Below, piece after piece: positions 7,007 through 12,521 of a DNA stretch of 28,141 nt (its first letter is position 1; every line of letters begins with the position of its first letter). The stretch lies in IMG/VR virus record IMGVR_UViG_3300046820_000967, positions 1 through 28,141 of that record; one strand, given 5' to 3'. The notes below the pieces were generated by a model. It saw nothing but the letters and a program-made list of their open reading frames with translations. It made no database searches and was not told where the DNA came from. Position numbers and translations under genes: made by a program. This DNA is from a virus.

Positions 7007-7206
7007 TCCCATCTATTTTTATCGACATTATGCTCATCCTCGTTGTCGCCAGCTCATGCTTCGCCATCGGCTATCTTCTGGGCTACAACATCCGCGAAGA
7101 AGGCGAGCCCGACTTGCCACCGATCCGCGAAGAAGACGCGCACGGTGACACCGCTGGAGGCAAGCGCCGTGCTTTGATTGCGAGCGTGAAAGGAGGTGAG
7201 GCATGA
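7003..7206 (+). CDS. Small single-pass membrane protein
   Basis: This 67-aa protein has one hydrophobic helix at about residues 5-27 (IFIDIMLILVVASSCFAIGYLLG), followed by an acidic then basic cytoplasmic-type tail. No cleavage site is evident, so it is likely membrane anchored. It starts in an ATGA overlap and ends with the strong SD AAAGGAGG of the next gene inside its coding sequence. Function is unknown. Confidence 0.6.
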   Translation: MIPSIFIDIMLILVVASSCFAIGYLLGYNIREEGEPDLPPIREEDAHGDTAGGKRRALIASVKGGEA

Positions 7207-7508
7207 GCAAGATTGACGATGGAGGGCCGATTGCTTCAAGCCTAGCCAACAAAACGCAAATTGCCGAAAACACTTATTGCACGCAAGTGATTGAAGCTCA
7301 AGGCGGATTGTCATTGCGCGATTACTTCGCGGCGGCGGCTTTGCAGGGGTTACTAGCAAGTGGTCACTACACATTTGTTACTGACAGAGAAGAACCAATG
7401 GTGGCGGAATGCTATTATGATGACACTAAGAAATGCCAATTTGCAGCCCCTGCCGATGCATATCAAGTAGCCGACGCAATGCTCGCAGCCAGAAAGGAGG
7501 GCGCATGA
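7203..7508 (+). CDS. Conserved phage protein (SLRDYFAA family)
   Basis: This 101-aa protein opens with MSKIDDGGPIA and contains GGLSLRDYFAAAALQGLLAS, ending with ADAYQVADAMLAARKE. This pattern recurs widely in small phage early proteins; I know of no established function. The start has a strong SD (AAAGGAGG, 7190-7197) and an ATGA overlap upstream. Its 3' end holds the SD AAAGGAGG of the next gene, so translation is likely coupled. Confidence 0.75.
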   Translation: MSKIDDGGPIASSLANKTQIAENTYCTQVIEAQGGLSLRDYFAAAALQGLLASGHYTFVTDREEPMVAECYYDDTKKCQFAAPADAYQVADAMLAARKEGA

Positions 7509-7675
7509 ACGAATTCCTCAAAGAACTTGCCGACCTCCTCGAAAAGCACGATGCTGGGATGCTGACATGTGACATGGAACCAATTGCCATCACGATCGGT
7601 GGCGACTACATGACTGTCACGACGATCCCAAGCGCTGCGACACCGAGCGAGGTGCGGGCGGCGTATTTGCCCTGA
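7505..7675 (+). CDS. Hypothetical protein
   Basis: This 56-aa protein starts at the ATG of an ATGA overlap, preceded by AAAGGAGG; the longer upstream frame is an overlap artefact. An N-terminal amphipathic helix (NEFLKELADLLEKHDAGM) is followed by a beta-like part (IAITIGGDYMTVTTI). No family is recognised. About 70 nt of non-coding sequence follows, including a TTGTAACAA word at 7678-7686. Confidence 0.6.
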   Translation: MNEFLKELADLLEKHDAGMLTCDMEPIAITIGGDYMTVTTIPSAATPSEVRAAYLP

Positions 7676-7744
7676 CTTGTAACAACATACATAATGCGGG
7701 GTTTGAAAATCCTGCGGAATCTCACCAAAATAACACTGAAAAAT

Positions 7745-8074
7745 ATGATACACAAGATTAAAATTGACCTGATGAAAATACCTGGAGCAAGACGCTTCAC
7801 CGCCAAGGACAACGTCGAACACATCGCAATCCCTGCGACAGCTCTCTACATGGGAGCAAAGGCTGCTTATCTCGACCTCGATATGAAGGAGAATCGCGAC
7901 GGTGAAGACCAATACGGAAACACGCATTTCATCGCCATTTCGCCAACCAAGGAACAGCGCGAGGCAAAAGAGCGCACTCCTATCGTCGGAAATGCCAAGA
8001 CACTGACATTTGGCGACAAACCGAAACCAGCAGCGCCGTCGGTGGCTGAGGAAGAAGAAGATACACCGTTTTGA
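7745..8074 (+). CDS. SSB-like protein with acidic C-terminal tip
   Basis: This 109-aa protein starts at ATG 7745; earlier ATG 7694 has no SD and adds a basic, unlike segment. It resembles small phage proteins of the form K-I-x-I-D-L-x-K-I, then a central D-x-Y-G-N-T-x-F-I, then E-R-x-P-I-V-G-N. It ends in EEEEDTPF, very like the DDDIPF-type tip by which bacterial SSB recruits partners. The likely role is binding single-stranded DNA during replication or recombination alongside the nuclease at 3887 and the primase-helicase. The tail is seen directly; the OB fold is inferred. Confidence 0.65.
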   Translation: MIHKIKIDLMKIPGARRFTAKDNVEHIAIPATALYMGAKAAYLDLDMKENRDGEDQYGNTHFIAISPTKEQREAKERTPIVGNAKTLTFGDKPKPAAPSVAEEEEDTPF

Positions 8075-8076
8075 TT

Positions 8077-8490
8077 ATGAAAACCTACTTCTACGTTTAC
8101 CGCCGCTTCAACGGCGCTCCAAGCCACAAACACGACACGCTCGAATCTGCTGTCGCTGAGTCGCAACGGCTCGCCGCAAGATACCCAAGCGAGACGTTCG
8201 AGATCCTGCAATGCGTCGCGATCACATCCGCGCCGAAGCCTCAAGCGAGTACGCTTTATCTGGATGGCATGACACCAGTTCAGCGCCATGAGGGATTCCC
8301 TGATGGAGTGCCATTGCCAACCATTCCGCATGAGTTCTCAAAGGCGATTTATCGGGGCTATGCGTGGTTTCCAGACCACAAAGCGAACTATGCCGTGCTT
8401 ACAGAATACGATCCAGACCAATGGCAATACATCGGCTACGATCGTCCGCTTGGAAATCCTGATTCACGGTATTGCGAATTTGTCAAATGA
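8077..8490 (+). CDS. Hypothetical protein
   Basis: This 137-aa protein starts at ATG 8077, 2 nt after the SSB-like gene; TTG 8071 is less likely. The N-terminus (KTYFYVYRRFNGAPSHKHDTLESAVAESQRLAARYPSETFEILQCV) resembles small phage domains of unknown role. The second half is Tyr/Pro-rich (YRGYAWFPDHKANYAVL). No catalytic motif or membrane segment is seen. It overlaps the next gene in ATGA. Confidence 0.65.
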   Translation: MKTYFYVYRRFNGAPSHKHDTLESAVAESQRLAARYPSETFEILQCVAITSAPKPQASTLYLDGMTPVQRHEGFPDGVPLPTIPHEFSKAIYRGYAWFPDHKANYAVLTEYDPDQWQYIGYDRPLGNPDSRYCEFVK

Positions 8491-8687
8491 ATCACCCACA
8501 CCTACCAGACGACATAGCTAGATGCAATGGCGTTGGATTCCAAGAAGGCGACGAATGGGATTGGCGCGAAGGCTGCGAACATTGCTTGCGCCGAATCGCC
8601 AAGCGCGGTGAGCGAAATTCATTCATCGAGCCGCCGCCCATCATTGCCTTTGAATGCGAGTTTTTGATTGAGCTGAAAAATAATTGA
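8487..8687 (+). CDS. Small Cys-containing conserved phage protein
   Basis: This 66-aa protein starts at ATG 8487 in an ATGA overlap. The motif HLPDDIARCNGVGF ... WREGCEHCLRR and a PPPIIAFECEF ending recur in phage proteins of unknown function. Cys18, Cys35, Cys38 and Cys60 could form a zinc site. It ends a transcription unit; the second copy of the regulatory repeat begins within its last codons. Confidence 0.65.
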   Translation: MNHPHLPDDIARCNGVGFQEGDEWDWREGCEHCLRRIAKRGERNSFIEPPPIIAFECEFLIELKNN

Positions 8688-8725
8688 AAAAAGTGTTTGC
8701 AAATATGCAATCATTATTCTATTTT
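8674..8725 (+). promoter_or_regulatory. Promoter/operator repeat, copy 2
   Basis: This is the second copy of the element at 6491-6540. TTGCA (8697-8701) and TGCAA (8706-8710) form the inverted repeat around AATA. A possible -35 TTGCAA (8697-8702) is followed after 17 nt by TATTTT (8720-8725). It leads into the gene at 8749 through the leader ACCAATCATCAACC. Two copies with the same layout before two transcription units suggest one regulator controls both. Confidence 0.55.
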
Positions 8726-8748
8726 TCTCCCGCAACCAATCATCAACC

Positions 8749-8910
8749 ATGACACGCCGCCAACGCATCGAAAAAATCGTCACCACGCTCACACGCATCT
8801 ATCGGGTGCGTGTGATGCTGGGCCAACCAGTCGAGCATCTCCGCGCTCGATCACGTAAACTTTCAGCGGCTTATCTTGCCGCGGCAGAATCACCGACCAG
8901 CGAGTGCTGA
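8749..8910 (+). CDS. Small basic hypothetical protein
   Basis: This 53-aa, strongly basic protein (MTRRQRIEKI start; HLRARSRKLSAAYLAAAES) has no recognised domain. The A/C-rich leader lacks an SD. An internal 9-bp hairpin (TCACACGCA at 8789-8797 with TGCGTGTGA at 8807-8815) lies in its middle. It is the first gene behind regulatory repeat copy 2 and is followed by a long GC-rich hairpin. A small nucleic-acid-binding protein is possible; existence is moderately supported by start context and composition. Confidence 0.5.
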   Translation: MTRRQRIEKIVTTLTRIYRVRVMLGQPVEHLRARSRKLSAAYLAAAESPTSEC

Positions 8911-8928
8911 ATCGGTTTCATAACAAGG

Positions 8929-8967
8929 GCCTGCGCGCGTCTACCGAATTAACTGGCGCGCGCAGGC
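8929..8967 (+). terminator. 11-bp perfect GC-rich hairpin
   Basis: GCCTGCGCGCG (8929-8939) pairs perfectly with CGCGCGCAGGC (8957-8967) around a 17-nt loop. It sits between the small basic gene and the Cro-like HTH gene, 25 nt before the latter's start. There is only a weak TTAAC after it, so it is not a textbook terminator. It could be an attenuator, an mRNA-stabilising stem or a protein-binding DNA inverted repeat. Confidence 0.5.
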
Positions 8968-8991
8968 TTAACACTCACGAAATCAACCAAT

Positions 8992-9168
8992 ATGACACCT
9001 ACCGAAATACAGAAAGCCGCCAACGCGCGGAAAACCAGCATGAGGAAAATCCTCAGAGCCGCCAACGTCCAACAATCGACATGGTGGCGGTGGAAGACGG
9101 GGAGAACCTCACCATCTCTCAAAACCGTGACGCGCATTGTTGATGCGGTGAAAGGAGGTGACAAGTGA
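8992..9168 (+). CDS. Cro/CI-like small HTH DNA-binding protein
   Basis: This 58-aa gene is short and overlooked because another frame is open across it. Residues 19-52 fit a lambda-repressor-like helix-turn-helix: KILRAANVQQSTWWRWKTGR, then TSPSLKTVTRIVDAV. The S-T-W-x-R-W-K-x-G-R-x-x-P core is typical of phage Cro-like proteins. It probably regulates phage promoters, perhaps the repeated elements at 6491 and 8674. The leader is AAATCAACCAAT without an SD. Its 3' end contains the SD of the next gene (AAAGGAGGTG) and overlaps it as GTGA. Confidence 0.7.
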   Translation: MTPTEIQKAANARKTSMRKILRAANVQQSTWWRWKTGRTSPSLKTVTRIVDAVKGGDK

Positions 9169-9821
9169 GTAGCTATCACGAAATCTGCCCAAAATGCGAG
9201 GATGAAACAATCACGCATGGGTGGAGTCCTGTGAAATGTCCGTTTTGCGAGCTTGAAGAACTCCAAAAATGGAAAACTGAAACCCTTGAGGTTGAATCAC
9301 AGTGGTGCGTGCAAGCAGTTGGCGGTGCTATTGGGCTCACCTTAGGCGAGCGCATTCGCCCTGCGATACTCCCATACATCAGGAATCTGCAAGATGAGCT
9401 TGCCGAGGCAGATCAGAAATGGGAGCGCCGTTTGATTGCGGCTCTCGGTGGACACGCTGACAGCAAGCTCTGGGGCGATGATGGGCTTATCGCGGCGACT
9501 TGGCGATGCGTCGAGGGTTATGAGAAGATGGAGAAGGAGCTTGCCGAAGCTAAAGCCTACGAGGAAAGTCGCTTGAAATCTACGCAGTTCAATTTTCAGC
9601 GTTACCAAGAAGCGGCAAAGCAACGCGACACGCTGGCGGAGGCCTTGCTACCATTACTCGCTATGACTGTTGCAATGCTTAAAAATGACACCAAAACATT
9701 ACACTCTGAAATCACAATCACAGACAAAAAAACAGGAAATCAAACCAGCATGAAAGCTATTGAGGTGATTGAAAATGCGGACGCTGCTTATCGTTCCTTG
9801 AAAGGAGGTTCTGATGAGTAA
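9165..9821 (+). CDS. Zn-ribbon plus coiled-coil hypothetical protein
   Basis: This 218-aa protein starts at GTG 9165, behind AAAGGAGGTG and overlapping the HTH gene stop. An N-terminal zinc-ribbon-like Cys4 is visible (C8-x2-C11 and C25-x2-C28), followed by long helical segments with heptad character (ELEELQKWKTETL; LQDELAEADQKWERR; EKMEKELAEAKAYEESRLK). The C-terminus is rich in Lys/Thr. No enzyme motif is visible. It may be a nucleic-acid or protein-bridging factor of the replication block. Confidence 0.65.
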   Translation: MSSYHEICPKCEDETITHGWSPVKCPFCELEELQKWKTETLEVESQWCVQAVGGAIGLTLGERIRPAILPYIRNLQDELAEADQKWERRLIAALGGHADSKLWGDDGLIAATWRCVEGYEKMEKELAEAKAYEESRLKSTQFNFQRYQEAAKQRDTLAEALLPLLAMTVAMLKNDTKTLHSEITITDKKTGNQTSMKAIEVIENADAAYRSLKGGSDE

Positions 9822-10161
9822 CACTTTCCAAGCGATCTTAAACGAAGCGGCCCGACTGCCAGGGAAGGAGTTCTCGAAAAAAATTCGCGAAAAAATCACC
9901 GACAAGCAGGTCACCATGCGTGACATGCTGCTGCTGTGGAATCTCTACAATGGCCAGCGAGTGCATGGCAATGATGATACGATCAAACGCTCCAGACTGC
10001 GTAAAGCTGGGTTCATGGATAAGACCATTGATCCGTCTGGAAAGCGCGAATCAAACAATAAGCCGAGCGTGATTTATTCGATTACTCCAGAAGGCGAAAA
10101 GGCGATCAAGCGCATGATTGAGGTCATCAAGGCAATTCAAAACCGCATCGAATCGAAATGA
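9814..10161 (+). CDS. Small winged-helix-like protein
   Basis: This 115-aa protein starts at ATG 9814 with a strong SD (AAAGGAGG, 9801-9808) inside the preceding gene. A basic helical N-terminus (EFSKKIREKITDKQVTMRDMLLLWNLYNGQ) is followed by NKPSVIYSITPEGEKAIKRM, whose Y-S-I-T-P-E-G-E-K-A ending is typical of winged-helix regulators or replication accessory proteins. It overlaps the helicase gene in ATGA. A helicase-loading or regulator role is possible but not shown. Confidence 0.6.
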   Translation: MSNTFQAILNEAARLPGKEFSKKIREKITDKQVTMRDMLLLWNLYNGQRVHGNDDTIKRSRLRKAGFMDKTIDPSGKRESNNKPSVIYSITPEGEKAIKRMIEVIKAIQNRIESK

Positions 10162-11555
10162 TCACCCTAAGAGACTACCAAGAAACACTCGTCGATGCCG
10201 TGCGTGATTCTTTCCGCGCTGGCAAGAAATCACCCCTTGTTGTTTCGCCGACTGGATCCGGGAAGACAGTGCTTTTCGCCTACATCTCCGACCGCACTGC
10301 CGCAAAGGGCAATAAAGTTCTCATCCTTGTCCATCGTCAAGAGTTGGTCGACCAGACCGTGAAGACACTGCGAGCATTTGGAGTCGATCACGGCGTTATT
10401 GCTGCCGGACGAACTCCTGAGAGATGGCGATCGGTTCAGGTGGCAAGCGTTCAAACTCTCGTTCGTCGGCTCGATGATTTTCGGCCTGACCTGATTGTTA
10501 TAGACGAGGCGCATCACGGTACTGCTGGGAGTTGGCGCAAAGTGATCGATCACAATCCACAAGCGCGCGTTTTAGGGGTCACAGCAACTCCAGAAAGGCT
10601 AGACGGCAAAGGACTTGGCGAGGTGTTCGACGATCTTCTGCGCGGCCCTGAGGTCTCATGGTTGATCGACAACGGGCATCTCAGCCGACCGAAATACTAC
10701 GCGCCGCCGCAGGTTGCAGACATCGCGAACGTCCACATCCAAGCGGGGGATTTTAACAAGAAGGAGCTTGCCGACGTGATGGATAAGAAAAGCATCACAG
10801 GCGACGCTGTCGAGCATTACAGCAGGATTTGCCCCAATCAACCCGCCGTCGCCTTCTGTGCATCCGTAGCACATGCGCAACACGTCGCAGAACAGTTCAC
10901 CGCCGCTGGGTTCGCTGCGTCGACGATCGACGGCAAGATGGACAAAGATCACCGGCGTGAAGTCGTGAAAATGCTGGGTGACGGGCGCTTGAAGGTACTG
11001 ACCTCATGCGAGATTATCAATGAGGGATTCGATTTGCCTATTGTGTCCGCCGCGATCCTTCTTCGTCCAACCATGTCGCTGGGCTTGCATTTGCAGCAGA
11101 TCGGGCGGGTTTTGCGTGTGTCCGAGGGCAAGAAAAACGCGTTCATTCTGGATCATGTCGGGAACCTCGCTCGCCATGGATTTGCAGAGGACGTTCGCGA
11201 TTGGAGTCTGGAAGGGCGGAAGAAGGGCAAGAAATCGAAAGACGACGAGCCATCGGTGAATGTTCGTCAATGTCCATCCTGCTATGCTTGTCACCCACCC
11301 GAGCCGAAATGCCCTGAGTGTGGGCATGTCTATGAGATCAAGGCGCGGGAGATTGAGGTGGTTGAGGGAACGCTTGAAGAAGTCGACGTTGAGGCCATGC
11401 GACGCGCGAAGAAGATTGAGCAAGGGCGAGCGGAGACGCTTGAGGACTTGATCAAGGTCGGTGTGGCTAGGGGGTATAAAAATCCGAAGGCTTGGGCGAT
11501 TCATGTTTTCAATGCGCGCCAAGGGAAGCATTCTGGAAATCGATCGGAGCAATGA
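10158..11555 (+). CDS. SF2 DNA/RNA helicase with C-terminal zinc motif
   Basis: This 465-aa superfamily 2 helicase has motif I P31-T-G-S-G-K-T37, motif II D116-E-A-H119, motif III TAT (142-144), motif V-like NEGFD (288-292) and motif VI QQIGRVLR (313-320), so both RecA-like domains are complete. A Cys-rich insertion follows (C372, C375, C378, C385, C388: CPSC..C.....CPEC), suggesting zinc binding. It resembles the RadD/UvsW-like phage helicases that remodel branched DNA in replication or recombination. It lies in a run of overlapping replication genes. The helicase call is firm; the exact substrate is not. Confidence 0.9.
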   Translation: MITLRDYQETLVDAVRDSFRAGKKSPLVVSPTGSGKTVLFAYISDRTAAKGNKVLILVHRQELVDQTVKTLRAFGVDHGVIAAGRTPERWRSVQVASVQTLVRRLDDFRPDLIVIDEAHHGTAGSWRKVIDHNPQARVLGVTATPERLDGKGLGEVFDDLLRGPEVSWLIDNGHLSRPKYYAPPQVADIANVHIQAGDFNKKELADVMDKKSITGDAVEHYSRICPNQPAVAFCASVAHAQHVAEQFTAAGFAASTIDGKMDKDHRREVVKMLGDGRLKVLTSCEIINEGFDLPIVSAAILLRPTMSLGLHLQQIGRVLRVSEGKKNAFILDHVGNLARHGFAEDVRDWSLEGRKKGKKSKDDEPSVNVRQCPSCYACHPPEPKCPECGHVYEIKAREIEVVEGTLEEVDVEAMRRAKKIEQGRAETLEDLIKVGVARGYKNPKAWAIHVFNARQGKHSGNRSEQ

Positions 11556-12145
11556 GCGAGGAAAAGAAATGGAAGCGTGGCGACATTGGGCCTGATGGGA
11601 GGGTGTTTTGGAAGTATGATAAAAGGCTCGCAAATGTGGAACAGTGGGTTGACATTGATAGATTTCGACAGCTTCTACAGAAGAGGAAAGAAATAGACTG
11701 TCGCTATCGCCAAAAAAATCACGGTAAGGTGACGCAAACAAAACGCCGTTATCGCCAAGAGAATCGCGAGAAGGTAAAGCATGGCGACCTTCGCTATAAG
11801 CAAGAAAATCGCGAAAAGGTATTGCAAAACGCACGTATCCATTACCAAGAAAATCGCGAGAAGATAACAGCAGGATTGCGTCGCATAGGCTTAAAAAAAA
11901 CACTACAAAAAGCATCTCCAAAAACTCTGCAAGAATTTTATAATTCACTTTCTAAGCCGTATCATACCCTCGCCGCAATCCTCTCCCTAACCCCCGACGA
12001 AGGCCAGACACTAGCAGAACTCATTCACGAGCTGAGCGGATACCCGATGGGACTTTGCGAGCAAATCGCCAATCCACCCGAGCCAGAACCAGAGCCAACC
12101 CCAGAACCCAAACCACCACCCGTAATCCTACCAGACCTATTCTGA
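11552..12145 (+). CDS. NREK tandem-repeat phage protein
   Basis: This 197-aa protein starts at ATG 11552 in an ATGA overlap. Residues 10-40 (GDIGPDGRVFWKYDKR...WVDIDRF) resemble a small N-terminal motif seen in phage proteins linked to HNH or DNA-handling genes. Residues 51-110 are four 15-aa repeats of the form RYRQENREKVxxxxx, very basic and helical. The C-terminal part is Pro/Glu-rich (PPEPEPEPTPEPKPPP). Function is unknown; the repeats would suit an extended nucleic-acid-binding helix. It lies between helicase and VRR-NUC nuclease genes. Confidence 0.7.
   Translation: MSEEKKWKRGDIGPDGRVFWKYDKRLANVEQWVDIDRFRQLLQKRKEIDCRYRQKNHGKVTQTKRRYRQENREKVKHGDLRYKQENREKVLQNARIHYQENREKITAGLRRIGLKKTLQKASPKTLQEFYNSLSKPYHTLAAILSLTPDEGQTLAELIHELSGYPMGLCEQIANPPEPEPEPTPEPKPPPVILPDLF
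11702..11881 (+). repeat. Four 45-bp tandem repeats within coding sequence
   Basis: Four in-frame 45-bp units encode residues 51-65, 66-80, 81-95 and 96-110 of the repeat protein. Each encodes (R/H)Y(R/K)Q(K/E)N(R/H)(E/G)K(V/I); CAAGAAAATCGCGA and close variants recur on the DNA. The outer copies are more diverged than the middle ones. The unit number could change by recombination or slippage without breaking the frame. Confidence 0.85.
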
Positions 12146-12495
12146 TGAACGAACAATCCATCCAACAAAACATTCGGCTCGCTTTGTCCAAGACGGGCGC
12201 GCGGATCTTCAGGAACAACACCGGTGCCATAAAAGACGCGCAAGGCCGACTCGTTCGCTTCGGACTCTGCAAAGGCTCATCCGACCTCATTGGCTGGACA
12301 CCCGTGACAATCACCGCTGACATGGTGGGGCAGACCAAAGCGATTTTCACAGCGATAGAAGTCAAAACACCCACAGGACGCGCAACTGATGAGCAGATCA
12401 ACTTCCTGCAACGGCTCTCTGCTGACGGCGGCATCGGGGGTATCGCTCGCTCGCCTGATGATGCGGTGGGAATTATCTCGACACACGCCCCATAA
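12145..12495 (+). CDS. VRR-NUC domain nuclease
   Basis: This 116-aa protein starts at ATG 12145 in a TGATG overlap; longer upstream frames are artefacts. It matches the VRR-NUC branch of the PD-(D/E)XK nucleases, often found alone in phages. G44-S-S-D47-L-I-G carries the catalytic Asp, I71-E72-V-K74 the E-x-K, and Q84 with a later GGIGGIARSPDDAV end complete the family pattern. Stand-alone phage VRR-NUC proteins probably resolve branched or forked DNA. It lies between the helicase and primase-helicase genes, so replication or recombination intermediates are the likely substrate. Confidence 0.9.
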   Translation: MNEQSIQQNIRLALSKTGARIFRNNTGAIKDAQGRLVRFGLCKGSSDLIGWTPVTITADMVGQTKAIFTAIEVKTPTGRATDEQINFLQRLSADGGIGGIARSPDDAVGIISTHAP

Positions 12496-12521
12496 CTCTC
12501 CAACTCTCAACCAACCAACCA

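Noticed and set aside
8904-9143. 79-aa frame over the GC hairpin and Cro-like gene
   Set aside because: It runs through the hairpin and lacks a start context; the frame from 8992 gives a convincing HTH protein.
11702-11881. CRISPR-like array
   Set aside because: The repeats are contiguous, in frame with a protein and have no spacers.
11004-11948. 314-aa open frame on the - strand opposite the helicase end and repeat protein
   Set aside because: It lies against a clear helicase and repeat-protein frame; its low-complexity repeats simply reflect the 45-bp repeats on the other strand.
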